NCBI RefSeq assembly: GCF_012849215.1
Contig: NZ_CP051682.1
Coordinates: 3,472,001 to 3,536,000 of the forward strand
Origin: Mucilaginibacter robiniae
Lineage (GTDB): Bacteria > Bacteroidota > Bacteroidia > Sphingobacteriales > Sphingobacteriaceae
DNA: 64,000 nucleotides
Direction: 5' to 3'
Part shown: positions 29,167 to 37,492 of the stretch, in pieces
Layout of the letters: each line of letters opens with the position of its first letter
Position numbering within the stretch: position 1 is the first letter of the stretch
Translations under genes and position numbers: made by a program
Notes under the pieces: generated by a model
What the model saw: the letters and a program-made list of their open reading frames with translations, nothing else
What the model was told of the DNA's origin: nothing
Database searches by the model: none

Positions 29167-30033
29167 TTAAAGTAGTGGGAAATATTCTTTTTTATAAGTG
29201 ATTTCTACTCCCGGGAACTTATTAATTAAGCTATAGATGTCAATAACCATTGCAGAAAGCTTTATAACTATGTTATTCTTGAAAATTATATGATATACAG
29301 ATGTAGTCCGGGTGGTTTTGTTGGCTGAATTACTACCACCCATACTGTGTACTTCAATATTTACAATGTCAGATTTCAGATAAGTAACCATGTTATATGC
29401 AATCCCATATTTAAATTCGTTTTTTCCTCGTGATAGCTGTAAGCAAACATTTTTCGATTTTAAATAGTGATTTACAATATTCTGGCAAAACTTAAAAGCA
29501 AGATAAATGATTGGTACAAGTAATATGATCGCGTAAGCAGAGAACTGTAATGCAAGCTTTGATATTACCAGTACATAAATAATAAACACTAGAATTAAGC
29601 CCCATTGTAACAAGAAAGTACGTGTGCTAAAATAGTACCGAAAATATTGTGTAACAAAATGACTGCTTTCGCCAATACTTACTAGGTGTTTTTCAAAGAG
29701 TGTTTCCAAGTTAGCACCAGTATAAAATTTACTTACTATATCGCAAGCGCTTTGTAAATTTGGGGCATGATATTCAAAAACCTGATGATACTGGTTAAGT
29801 AAATACAAGCAAAATTTATTGTTAAAGAATAGGCCTACTTTCAAGTATTCGCCAGTCTGATTTTTAACAGTAACAGAGGGGCCGGTGGCTTGTATGTCAG
29901 TTAATGATCTTTGCTGGTCCCAAGGGAAATCACGAATGAGTTGCATGGTTTCTTCAAGATAGCGCGATTTTTCTTCACAAAACTCACCTTTCTCAAAGTT
30001 CTTGTACTGTAGTTTTGATATCAGCTGAGTCAT
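29167..30033 (-). CDS. Membrane protein of unknown function
   Basis: A 288-residue protein I do not recognise. A soluble N-terminal region (1-135) is followed by two adjacent membrane spans (about 140-185: LLQWGLILVFIIYVLVISKL and FSAYAIILLVPIIYLAFKF) and a C-terminal soluble part of about 90 residues. It lies 39 nt after aroB and just upstream of the pheA leader promoter, so it is probably cotranscribed with aroB. Nothing in its sequence links it to aromatic metabolism. The gene is more AT-rich than its neighbours. Confidence 0.7.
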   Translation of the reverse strand: MTQLISKLQYKNFEKGEFCEEKSRYLEETMQLIRDFPWDQQRSLTDIQATGPSVTVKNQTGEYLKVGLFFNNKFCLYLLNQYHQVFEYHAPNLQSACDIVSKFYTGANLETLFEKHLVSIGESSHFVTQYFRYYFSTRTFLLQWGLILVFIIYVLVISKLALQFSAYAIILLVPIIYLAFKFCQNIVNHYLKSKNVCLQLSRGKNEFKYGIAYNMVTYLKSDIVNIEVHSMGGSNSANKTTRTTSVYHIIFKNNIVIKLSAMVIDIYSLINKFPGVEITYKKEYFPLL

Positions 30034-30072
30034 TTAAACAAATGAGAAGTTTAAGTTATCTTAACATGGTAC

Positions 30073-31140
30073 TTATAGCCTGGCATAATAATTCAAGCTG
30101 TCGCACAGCTCTTCTTCAGTACAAATATGGTCAATGCTGCATTCGCCTATTTTACTAAGCAAGGTGCAGTTTATTTTTCCTGCTTCGTTCTTTTTATCGG
30201 TCTTCATTAAATCATGCAGTACGGCATGGCATGATTCTTCCAACGGGTATTTGGGGTATAAATTGGTTAGTACCGCAGTAATTTCATCTAATTCACCTTT
30301 ACTTAAACCGGCTTTTTGATGTGATAACCAAGCTTCGCATACCATGCCAATTACTACAGCTTCGCCGTGCGTTAAATACTGTTCGTCATTATTTAAGGAG
30401 TAAGTTTCAATCGCATGACCTATAGTATGGCCAAAGTTCAGGCATTTACGATAACCTTTCTCTAAAGGATCAGTTACAACTACGTTGTTTTTAATAGCAA
30501 CAGATTGATAAATCAGCTTGGCTTCTGGTAAGCCTAAGTCGTCGCCTTTGCCTTTCAGTTCGTTCCAGTAGCTGGCATCGGCTATCAGGCCATGCTTCAA
30601 CATTTCGGCATAACCAGAAAGAATTTGGCGGATAGGTAGCGTATGTAAAAAGCTATGCTCAATAAACACCGCTTTGGGCGAAGTGAATGTGCCGATGATA
30701 TTTTTTAAATTATCAAAATCAATCCCGGTTTTGCCGCCAACAGAAGCATCAACCTGCGAGAGTAGGGTAGTAGGTACTTGCACAAAATCAATTCCACGTT
30801 TAAAGGTAGAAGCTGCAAATCCGCCCATATCACCAATTACACCACCACCCAAATTAATTAATAAGCTATGGCGGTCGGCACCAAAATCAATCAGCATTTT
30901 CCATATACCGGCACAAAAATCAATGGTTTTGCTTTCTTCACCGGCATTTACCTCAATAATATCATACTGATGGTTTAAGTGTACAAGCTTATCTTGCAGC
31001 AAAGGCAAGCAGTGTTTCTCGGTGTGCTCGTCTGTCAAAATAAAAAAGCGGGAGTAATTGCCTTTTTCTACAAAATTAACAAGTTGATTTAACGTGTCAG
31101 TAAAATATACAGGGTAATCTATGCTGTTAATTGTATTCAT
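30073..31140 (-). CDS. aroB: 3-dehydroquinate synthase
   Basis: A 355-residue NAD-dependent enzyme, second step of the shikimate pathway. It has the nucleotide-binding glycine block LGGGVIGDMGGFAASTFKRGI, PTTLLSQVDASVGGKTGID, and the zinc ligand regions GYAEMLKHGLI and NFGHTIGHAIE with a later HGEAV. It lies 3 nt after the S4-domain gene upstream. With pheA, DAHP synthase and aroA it makes a partial aromatic cluster. Confidence 0.96.
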   Translation of the reverse strand: MNTINSIDYPVYFTDTLNQLVNFVEKGNYSRFFILTDEHTEKHCLPLLQDKLVHLNHQYDIIEVNAGEESKTIDFCAGIWKMLIDFGADRHSLLINLGGGVIGDMGGFAASTFKRGIDFVQVPTTLLSQVDASVGGKTGIDFDNLKNIIGTFTSPKAVFIEHSFLHTLPIRQILSGYAEMLKHGLIADASYWNELKGKGDDLGLPEAKLIYQSVAIKNNVVVTDPLEKGYRKCLNFGHTIGHAIETYSLNNDEQYLTHGEAVVIGMVCEAWLSHQKAGLSKGELDEITAVLTNLYPKYPLEESCHAVLHDLMKTDKKNEAGKINCTLLSKIGECSIDHICTEEELCDSLNYYARL

Positions 31141-31143
31141 ATC

Positions 31144-31350
31144 TTAAATAACCACAATTTTTTTGGACTGGTATTCTACCGTGTCGCCCTTTTTAACCTT
31201 TAAACGTTTGCGATAATCAATTTGGTTGTTGTATTTAACCTTTCCTTCGATTACTGCTATTTGAGCTTCGCCGCCTGTTTGTACCAGCCCGGTAGCTTTA
31301 AGTAGCTGTATTAATAAAATATAATCGCCGTTTACTTCAAATTTAATCAT
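31144..31350 (-). CDS. S4-domain RNA-binding protein (YaaA-like)
   Basis: A 68-residue S4 fold: MIKFEVNGDYILLIQLLKATGLVQTGGEAQ, then VKYNNQIDYRKRLKVKKGDTVEYQ. It is the usual size for the stand-alone YaaA/YlqF-associated S4 proteins. The ATG at 31350 is preferred over an upstream TTG. It is the first gene before aroB, with a 3-nt gap. Confidence 0.88.
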   Translation of the reverse strand: MIKFEVNGDYILLIQLLKATGLVQTGGEAQIAVIEGKVKYNNQIDYRKRLKVKKGDTVEYQSKKIVVI

Positions 31351-31359
31351 GGTTGCCCG

Positions 31360-31416
31360 CAAAATTAAACTATTCCGTTTATAACTGAGTTATATGCTTA
31401 TCATTTTCTAATTTTG
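31360..31416. promoter_or_regulatory. Divergent -7 boxes between S4 and proline dehydrogenase genes
   Basis: Both strands carry the perfect Bacteroidota box TAATTTTG: minus strand at 31367-31360, 9 nt before the S4 ATG; plus strand at 31409-31416, 4 nt before the proline dehydrogenase ATG. If used, both mRNAs would be nearly leaderless. Matching -33 boxes are not clear. Confidence 0.45.
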
Positions 31417-31420
31417 CTAC

Positions 31421-32626
31421 ATGCCCGTAAATGAAAGAAACGCTTCTGCACCTGTCAAAGCAAATTTATCTTTTGAAGATACTGAAATAGCATTCCGCCA
31501 TGCCTCCAACATTGATTTAAAACGCGCTTATTGGCTTTTTAAAGTAATTAATAATAACTTCTTAGTAAAAATTGGTCCTGGTATAACCAATTTTGCTATG
31601 AGACTAGGCTTACCTATTAAAGGTTTAATTAAGGCTACCATATTTAAACAGTTTTGCGGTGGCGAAACTATTGCTGAATGTGATGCGACTATCAAAAACC
31701 TGCATTCGGGTGGCGTAGGTACCATTCTAGATTATTCAGTAGAAGGGGAGGACGATGAGCAGGTATTTGACTTCACTCGTGATGAAATTATACGTACGAT
31801 TGAACGCGCAACTGGTGATCCTGCCATACCCATTACGGTATTTAAAGTGACTGGTGTAGGTCGGTTCGGCTTACTGGAAAAACTGGATGCCGGAACCACT
31901 TTAACTGCTGCTGAGCAACAAGAATGGCAAAAAGTACAAGACCGTGTATTAGCTATTTGCGAAAAAGCCTATAAAGCTGGCATTCCGGTTATGATTGATG
32001 CTGAAGAAAGCTGGGTTCAGGATACTTTAGATACGCTGGCATTGGATATGATGCAACGCTTTAACCGCGAAAAAGCAATTGTATATAACACTTACCAGAT
32101 TTACCGTCATGATAAACTGACTTCTTTAAAATCTGATTTTGAAGTAGCGCAAAGCGGTGGATTCTTACTGGGAGCAAAGCTGGTACGTGGCGCCTACATG
32201 GAAAAAGAACGTCGCCGGGCTGCCAACCAAGGTTACCCATCGCCTATACAACCTGATAAACTATCAAGTGATCGTGATTATAATGAGAGTTTGCGCTTTT
32301 GCGTAGCACATATCGATCGTATCGCTTTGGTAGCTGGCACACACAATGAAGCCAGTTGCCGGTTGCTGGCCGATTTACTTAACCAGTTGAATATACCACA
32401 CAATCATCCGCACATCTATTTTTCACAATTGTTAGGGATGAGCGATAATTTGAGCTTTAACCTGGCTAATGCAGGTTACAATGTGGTTAAGTATGTGCCT
32501 TACGGACCAGTGAAAGCCGTATTGCCATATCTTTTCCGCCGTGCACAAGAAAATACAGCTATTGCTGGTCAGATGAGCCGCGAATTAAGTTTAATTCTGA
32601 AAGAGAAAAAGCGCAGAAAAATCTAA
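31421..32626 (+). CDS. Proline dehydrogenase (monofunctional)
   Basis: A 401-residue FAD enzyme oxidising proline to pyrroline-5-carboxylate. The TIM-barrel blocks match the family: VMIDAEESWVQDT, YNTYQIYRHDKL, GAKLVRGAYMEKERRRA, AGTHNEAS, SQLLGMSDNLSFNLA and KYVPYGPVKAVLPYLFRRAQEN with the FAD/proline-binding Arg pair. There is no fused aldehyde dehydrogenase (PutA) domain. Confidence 0.95.
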   Translation: MPVNERNASAPVKANLSFEDTEIAFRHASNIDLKRAYWLFKVINNNFLVKIGPGITNFAMRLGLPIKGLIKATIFKQFCGGETIAECDATIKNLHSGGVGTILDYSVEGEDDEQVFDFTRDEIIRTIERATGDPAIPITVFKVTGVGRFGLLEKLDAGTTLTAAEQQEWQKVQDRVLAICEKAYKAGIPVMIDAEESWVQDTLDTLALDMMQRFNREKAIVYNTYQIYRHDKLTSLKSDFEVAQSGGFLLGAKLVRGAYMEKERRRAANQGYPSPIQPDKLSSDRDYNESLRFCVAHIDRIALVAGTHNEASCRLLADLLNQLNIPHNHPHIYFSQLLGMSDNLSFNLANAGYNVVKYVPYGPVKAVLPYLFRRAQENTAIAGQMSRELSLILKEKKRRKI

Positions 32627-32649
32627 TTAATACTAAATAATTAACAGCT

Positions 32650-32705
32650 CGGGATGTTGCACCACCTACATGGTTAAAAGTAGATGGCGCAACATCCCGT
32701 TTTTA
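32650..32705. terminator. Hairpin terminator between convergent genes
   Basis: An 11-bp perfect outer stem (32650-32660 with 32689-32699) has partial further pairing inside and a T-run after it. It separates proline dehydrogenase from the HAD gene. Confidence 0.78.
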
Positions 32706-33335
32706 TATCAAGTGTTCGCGTTCAGCAAAAGCCTGAATGGTATCAGGGGCAGTCATCAAAAAAGTTTGAAGGCCCAGTTCCTTAGCCGTAGCCAAGTGTT
32801 GTGGGCTATCATCAATAAACAAAGTTTCAACTGAGTTAAGGTTGTTCTCGTTTAAAACTAATTCAAAAATTCCTTTTTCGGGCTTGCGTTTGCCAGTGAA
32901 ATGAGAATAATACACTTTCTCAAACAAGTGGTTGTTGCTTTCGAAATTGAATTTTTCTTTCAGATACTGCATAATGAAATTGTAATGAATCTCATTGATA
33001 TTACTTAACAGGAAAGTGCGGTATTTGTCTTTAAGTTTTAGAAGTAACTCATGGTTGCCTTCAGCTATACCTACTAAAATACTGTTCCAAGCAGCATCAA
33101 TCTGTTCATCGGTTAAATGCGGATTGCCAGCTTTTTCGCGTATGCGACTACGGAATTCAGCAGCTGTGATTTGTCCGCGGTCAAAAGCATCGAAAATAGC
33201 ATCTTGTTGCCGGTGTCCATAAAAAGTTTCCACATCCGGAATGCCCAATGCCTCCAAGGATTGCTGCACACGAGCAAAATCAATGCTAAAGATTACGTTA
33301 CCGTAATCGAAAATAATATTTTTAATGTTCAACAT
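32703..33335 (-). CDS. HAD-IA family hydrolase
   Basis: A 210-residue HAD phosphatase-like protein. Motif I appears as NIIFDYGNVIF, where the usual second Asp of DxD is replaced (DYGNV, typical of the YihX-like branch). Motif II is in FLLSNINE, the Lys in GKRKPEKGIF, and motif IV is LFIDDSPQHL. YihX-type enzymes act on sugar phosphates such as glucose-1-phosphate. The substrate here is unknown. Confidence 0.88.
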   Translation of the reverse strand: MLNIKNIIFDYGNVIFSIDFARVQQSLEALGIPDVETFYGHRQQDAIFDAFDRGQITAAEFRSRIREKAGNPHLTDEQIDAAWNSILVGIAEGNHELLLKLKDKYRTFLLSNINEIHYNFIMQYLKEKFNFESNNHLFEKVYYSHFTGKRKPEKGIFELVLNENNLNSVETLFIDDSPQHLATAKELGLQTFLMTAPDTIQAFAEREHLI

Positions 33336-33425
33336 ATAACTGCAAATATGTAAAATACAGCAAGAAGCATGAAAAATTACAGCGTTCTGTTAAGTAAGGT
33401 TTTATTCATCAAATTTCTGATTTAC

Positions 33426-33956
33426 TTATAAGGAATACGTTTTGCTTAGTAATTCGAAAGTTCTTTTTTCCTTAATGGCATCTTGCAAGCACAATTTAAT
33501 CATGCTATAAATTTGTTTATGATAAACGCCCTTAGCTAGTGTAAGTAAAACCTTAAATTGAGCTATTTCAAGTTGCTCAATGGTTAATAGATGGTTAATT
33601 ATTATGTAATCTAATTGATAGGTGTTTAATTCACCAACATTGCTAAATAAATAATCCCTAACGTTGAGCGAACCCAGCAAAGGCTTTGGTCTGAAATTGC
33701 TTTCATATTTTAGGTATTTAAAAATAAAATCTATTCGCAGCAACTGTGCATCTAAGTGTAAGCCTGTGCTTAAAATAGCTTGCTTCAAACCTTGATAAGA
33801 TGCTCTTTTTACCAGTTCTGGAATAAGACGTACTAAATGAGTCTTCATGTTATATACGTCTGATAAGCTACTTACAAATAGTGCATTTATCTCTGTTTTA
33901 GATAGTATAGGGCGCTCAGTAGAGTGAGTGCTTGGAGGGAGTGGCTGATTTTCCAT
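33426..33956 (-). CDS. DUF892-like (YciE/YciF ferritin-like) protein
   Basis: A 176-residue helical protein. The stretch NALFVSSLSDVYNMKTHLVRLIPELVKRA followed by LKQAILSTGLHLDAQLLRI matches the DUF892 pattern, but the acidic metal ligands of the usual family look depleted (for example no clear ExxH), so iron binding is doubtful. A diverged relative lies divergently at 34307. Family members are linked to stress responses. Confidence 0.62.
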   Translation of the reverse strand: MENQPLPPSTHSTERPILSKTEINALFVSSLSDVYNMKTHLVRLIPELVKRASYQGLKQAILSTGLHLDAQLLRIDFIFKYLKYESNFRPKPLLGSLNVRDYLFSNVGELNTYQLDYIIINHLLTIEQLEIAQFKVLLTLAKGVYHKQIYSMIKLCLQDAIKEKRTFELLSKTYSL

Positions 33957-34306
33957 GGGTAGATTGGGTAGTTAAACACAAGAATAACGAGGAAGATTTA
34001 TTATAGTAGTGTGTAATGAAATAGCTAAGATAACTTTCAGTATAGTATACTTTTTTTATACCAAATTGTAACATAAGCTTCACCTGTTTGTTCTTATATT
34101 ACATATCAAAAAGTTGTAATATCCTGTTTGTTTTGTTCCGTAAAGTTGTACCATAGCGTTTGTGCAGTTGTTGTAGAGAGTTAATTTATTATAGCAATAA
34201 ACAACAAATATTGAATTTATAATTATATTTATAGTTAAAAAAAAGATAAAGCTATTCGTTTCGTTACCCTATCATTTTTAAATACATTTTTCAATCTTAT
34301 TTTATA
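33957..34306. other. AT-rich divergent intergenic region
   Basis: 350 bp between two divergent DUF892-like genes. It must hold both promoters. I see AT-rich stretches with repeated GTTTGTT and TTGTA words but no clear -33/-7 pair, operator or terminator. Confidence 0.5.
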
Positions 34307-34822
34307 ATGAAAGCGGATGACATAGAACCTGTAAAATTAGAAAGCAAACGTAGTTTAATGGTAAAGCATGTTTTACTGCGGCATTTGAACACAGCTTACT
34401 TTTGTAAAATACACATAGCAGCCTTTTTATTACAGATTCAGCATAAAGCTCAATTAGAGGAACTGCAAGAGGTTATTGAAAGTTATAGAGTAGCATTGAA
34501 CAAAAAAATCAAGCAGCTGGAAGAATTATTTACATTCTTGAATGAACATCCCAATGAAACCGTCGCTGCTGGTATGAAGTCTATGACGATGGAAGCTTTA
34601 TTTGCTATCATTAAGCAATCGGGCGTGCAGTTTGAAAAAGAGTTAACTATATTAAACTATCTACAATTGGTAAATGCTATTGATGTTACACATGTGAGAA
34701 TATTGAACAAAATGGCCAAAGCTATAGGGATCCCGAAAGTTTATCTGCTGGGAACATTGTCTGAAAGCAAAGCCAATGTTGAATCGCTTGAAAAGCTAAC
34801 CCAAAAGTATCTCACAAATTAA
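34307..34822 (+). CDS. Diverged DUF892-like helical protein
   Basis: A 171-residue all-helical protein with the same length and general plan as its divergent neighbour: an N-terminal helix HLNTAYFCKIHIAAFLLQI, then LEELQEVIESYRVALNKKIKQLEELF in the DUF892-like position. Similarity to the family is weak and the metal ligands are not evident. It is probably a paralogue of the 33426 gene that has diverged far. Confidence 0.5.
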   Translation: MKADDIEPVKLESKRSLMVKHVLLRHLNTAYFCKIHIAAFLLQIQHKAQLEELQEVIESYRVALNKKIKQLEELFTFLNEHPNETVAAGMKSMTMEALFAIIKQSGVQFEKELTILNYLQLVNAIDVTHVRILNKMAKAIGIPKVYLLGTLSESKANVESLEKLTQKYLTN

Positions 34823-34922
34823 GGCAAATTTGAATGGTATAATTATGGAATACCATAAACAGCCAAGGGTAAAAGTCTTTTTTATTATTTATAATTACAT
34901 TTTTCAGTTAGTAAATTTTTTT

Positions 34923-34930
34923 TACTTTTG
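34923..34930 (+). promoter_or_regulatory. -7 box upstream of tRNA-Met
   Basis: TACTTTTG matches the Bacteroidota -7 consensus TAnnTTTG exactly. It lies 77 nt upstream of the tRNA 5' end in an AT-rich stretch. The -33 box is unclear. Confidence 0.4.
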
Positions 34931-35007
34931 CAGCATAATCCTGACACCGCTGTAATTATTTTGAAAGAGAATAAATTTTGGTAAGTGTACAAGGAGTCAT
35001 GAAAACC

Positions 35008-35081
35008 GCGCCTATAGCTCAGTCGGTTAGAGTAGAAGACTCATAATCTTTTGGTCCCTGGTTCGAGCCCAGGTGGGCGCA
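35008..35081 (+). tRNA. tRNA-Met (CAT)
   Basis: A full cloverleaf: acceptor GCGCCTA pairs with TGGGCGC, the D-arm contains AGCTCAGTCGGTTAGAG, and the anticodon stem is GAAGA/TCTTT with loop CTCATAA (anticodon CAT). The T-arm has CCTGG-TTCGAGC-CCAGG. The discriminator is A and CCA is not encoded. It looks like the elongator type. The 3' 41 nt are also read, antisense, as the end of the serine recombinase gene, which marks this tRNA as the island's integration site. Confidence 0.95.
35041..35081. other. Candidate attachment site (attL) in the tRNA 3' half
   Basis: The island integrase ORF ends inside the tRNA, from the anticodon loop to the discriminator base. This is the pattern of elements that restore the 3' part of a tRNA on insertion. 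No second copy of this stretch was found to the right, so the core and attR are unknown. Serine recombinases often use short cores, which would explain this. Confidence 0.4.
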
Positions 35082-36597
35082 CCCAGATGGGCAAGGCTGA
35101 ATCCTCAGTTCTTGCCCATCTTTTTTTATCCCTTAACCTACTGGAAATCATATAGGTAAACTCTGCAATCTCGTTTATTCTCGTGGTTCGATGTTGGTGC
35201 CCGTCAAAATGCAGTTTTTCCGGGTACATCGAACCAACAATAGCCCTTTTAGTCTCACTATCAGCATTTTGATATAAAATACGGATATTTGAAATTACAG
35301 CTACAGCCTTCGGAATAAGCTCATCTATTTTAACAGGGTTCTCAGCGTATTCAGTGAGTTTTGCCTCTAATCTGTTTAAGATAACCTCGGTTTCCTTTTT
35401 GATTAAGGCATAATCTTCAGGATCGATTTTTGAAGAAAGCATCAATTCCCTTGCCTTACGTAACCTGCCATTCTGTTCATCAATTTGATCAAGGATACTC
35501 TTTCTTTCATTTTTAGTGCCGCTGGTCGCCTGGTTTAACAAATCCAGCATCACTTTTGTACACAGTTCGCTTAATTCAGGCGCAAGCACATATTTATCCA
35601 GTTCTTTTATAAATGCTTCGTTTACTTCGTCCGCTTTATACCTACAACCGCACTGGCTCGAGCAATGATAGTAATAGTAGTACTGATTCCTTCCCTTCGA
35701 GGCACTCCCGGTCAGCGCCCTTGAGCATCGGGAACATAGTATGAAGCCCCTTAATGGGAGATCGTCCAGTGACATGATCTTAGTACCCGTCTTTCTTTTC
35801 CGTCCTTCTAAAGCGTCCTGTACATCATCATAAAGACTTTGGGATATTATTGGCTCATGTTGTCCCTTTACCAAGTAGCTTTCCTCATTTTTATACTTAG
35901 GAATCGTTATCATCCCATAATACACGGGGTTACGAATGGCAATCAGGAAGTTATTCTTACCACATTTTAGTCCTTTTTGCCTGGCAACCTTCCAAATTTG
36001 CTCAGTCGAGAATTCACCGGTAGCCAGCTTTTCAAAACACCATTTTAGGATAGTACATTCCGGTTCTTTCAAAGCAATGTATTTTCGTCCGTTCTCTGCC
36101 GTTTTGTTCACATATCCAACCGGTGCGGAGGCCATCCAGCGACCTTCCTTTCTAGCACGACGCATACCATGGAAAACGTTTAGTGCCCTGCGGTCATTTT
36201 CCACCTCGGGAGCCGCCAAATAAATCGCCAGCATCATTTTGTTCTCAGGAATACTGAGATCAAGAGGCTGTTCGATAGCCTGCGGTTCTACGCCCAAGAG
36301 ATTAAGTACGTTCATCATTTGATACGCATCCCCTGCGTTTCTGCTGAACCTGTCCCATTTGGTAAAAAGAACAAGGTTTGTGTGCCTACCTTTGGTCTTT
36401 TTTAGATCTGTCAGGAGTTCCTGCCACCGCGGACGCTGAAAAGTTTTTGCTGAGTGGTCTTCAAAGATAACCCTGCGGATGGTAATCTTGCTGATTTCAC
36501 AGTACCTGCGCAAAATTTCTTCCTGATTGCGCTGTGAATACCCTTTATCTGCTTGTTCATCAGTACTTACTCTTATATATAAATCCGCAGTTTTCAT
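35041..36597 (-). CDS. Large serine recombinase (island integrase)
   Basis: A 518-residue site-specific recombinase. The resolvase-type catalytic domain (about 1-150) has YIRVSTDEQ with nucleophile Ser11, and WDRFSRNAGD with an active-site Arg. A recombinase domain follows (about 165-280). A zinc ribbon contains CSRCSRAL and HCSSQCGC, and the C-terminus is coiled-coil (about 360-440). The last roughly 28 residues are read from the tRNA terminator and the tRNA itself, so this tail would differ in the excised form. Such enzymes integrate and excise mobile elements. It overlaps the 120-residue gene upstream by 38 nt. Confidence 0.93.
   Translation of the reverse strand: MKTADLYIRVSTDEQADKGYSQRNQEEILRRYCEISKITIRRVIFEDHSAKTFQRPRWQELLTDLKKTKGRHTNLVLFTKWDRFSRNAGDAYQMMNVLNLLGVEPQAIEQPLDLSIPENKMMLAIYLAAPEVENDRRALNVFHGMRRARKEGRWMASAPVGYVNKTAENGRKYIALKEPECTILKWCFEKLATGEFSTEQIWKVARQKGLKCGKNNFLIAIRNPVYYGMITIPKYKNEESYLVKGQHEPIISQSLYDDVQDALEGRKRKTGTKIMSLDDLPLRGFILCSRCSRALTGSASKGRNQYYYYYHCSSQCGCRYKADEVNEAFIKELDKYVLAPELSELCTKVMLDLLNQATSGTKNERKSILDQIDEQNGRLRKARELMLSSKIDPEDYALIKKETEVILNRLEAKLTEYAENPVKIDELIPKAVAVISNIRILYQNADSETKRAIVGSMYPEKLHFDGHQHRTTRINEIAEFTYMISSRLRDKKRWARTEDSALPIWVRPPGLEPGTKRL
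35085..35127 (+). terminator. Intrinsic terminator after tRNA-Met
   Basis: An 11-bp stem (35085-35095 with 35111-35121) is followed by seven T residues. It starts 3 nt after the tRNA. The recombinase ORF reads through it on the other strand. Confidence 0.88.
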
Positions 36598-36922
36598 GTT
36601 TTGATGATTTAATTCGTGTCTTTGTTGGTTTGCTGTGATTTTTCTGAATGCTAAGATTCAATGCTTCGCTATCCTTAAGTAACTGATCTACAGTTAATTT
36701 ACCTAAAAAATATAAAAAATCCAAAAGTTTTTCGGCTTCTTCTTTAGTAACTTGGCAGCCATGTTTTTCGAGTAGTTCAATAGCTTGCTGTGGAGTGACA
36801 CTCCTTTTTTCGGATGGTCCGACCTTCATGAGCTTCGGTGCTGGAAGGTAAAGTCTGACCGGTAAGCGCTGCTCTTTCGTAACCACTTCAAAAGGGCATA
36901 CCGGCGAATAAGCGGGCTTCAC
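36560..36922 (-). CDS. Small protein preceding the recombinase
   Basis: A 120-residue protein of unknown function. It begins with GTG at 36922; a later ATG at 36829 would give a shorter form. The core SVTPQQAIELLEKHGCQVTKEEAEKLLDFLYFLGKL is helical and resembles small proteins often encoded beside integrases in Bacteroidota elements. The C-terminus is basic. It overlaps the recombinase start by 38 nt in another frame, so the two are coupled. It could be an excision factor or regulator, which is inference from position only. Confidence 0.6.
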   Translation of the reverse strand: MKPAYSPVCPFEVVTKEQRLPVRLYLPAPKLMKVGPSEKRSVTPQQAIELLEKHGCQVTKEEAEKLLDFLYFLGKLTVDQLLKDSEALNLSIQKNHSKPTKTRIKSSKHENCGFIYKSKY

Positions 36923-37267
36923 TGCGCTGCGTTCGGGAACTGCCGAACAGCGATGCCATTTTAGCGCTTAAACAACCAAGTAGCCCGAAGCAGCGGAGGT
37001 GTCAAGGGTGGTGCGGCCAAAAAAACAAACGCAGTGCACTATTCACTTGCCCTTTACTCCTGCGCTGCGGTGCTAACTTCGTGCCTGCGCTGAAAGGCAA
37101 GAGTAGTTATAGTTGTCCTGAATTGCTATTACCTATGCGTGTAAAATATAAGCGGTGGTTATAGGAAATGTCACCCAATACGCTTTGGCTGTTTAAGGGA
37201 AAATTTTGCTCAAGGACAAAACCTATTATAAAGCACACTAAAATAAAACCGGTGGTTATAGAAAATG
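36923..37267. other. Non-coding region upstream of the integrase operon
   Basis: About 345 bp. It contains one copy of the 22-nt direct repeat (37153-37174), a short hairpin GTTCGG/CCGAAC near 36930-36950, and GC-rich inverted words (CTTGCC...GGCAAG, about 37047-37102). The promoter of the integrase operon should be here. Confidence 0.5.
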
Positions 37268-37271
37268 TCAC
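37153..37271. repeat. Pair of 22-nt direct repeats
   Basis: 37153-37174 and 37250-37271 are identical except for one base (core CGGTGGTTATAG, end AAATGTCAC) and start 97 nt apart. The AT-rich bases on their left side are also similar. They could be iterons, operators, or repeated promoter parts for the integrase operon. Confidence 0.7.
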
Positions 37272-37405
37272 TTACGCCACAACCAGTAGCGGATGCGTCT
37301 GAACATTCGGGCGATCCACCTATCCAGCGGGTATTCCTGCCGCCGGTAGGTCCGAATACCGCTTATGACGAAGACGGTCACCATGATCCATTCCAGCATA
37401 CCCAT
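37268..37405 (-). CDS. Small basic membrane protein (45 aa)
   Basis: An ATG (37405) to TGA (37268) ORF. It encodes one hydrophobic helix at the N-terminus (MGMLEWIMVTVFVISGI), followed by an Arg/Trp-rich amphipathic tail ending RIRYWLWRK. The composition is unlike random sequence. Its stop lies inside one copy of the 22-nt direct repeat. It could be a small membrane-active or regulatory protein; no family is recognised. An overlapping plus-strand ORF (37265-37498) has no protein-like features. Confidence 0.5.
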   Translation of the reverse strand: MGMLEWIMVTVFVISGIRTYRRQEYPLDRWIARMFRRIRYWLWRK

Positions 37406-37492
37406 ATCTCAAATTTAAGGGTCGTTACCCGGATTCAACCTAAGGGAAGCAGCTCTGTTAAGAGCGCAGCGAGTTTCAGGGCTGCACATCGC

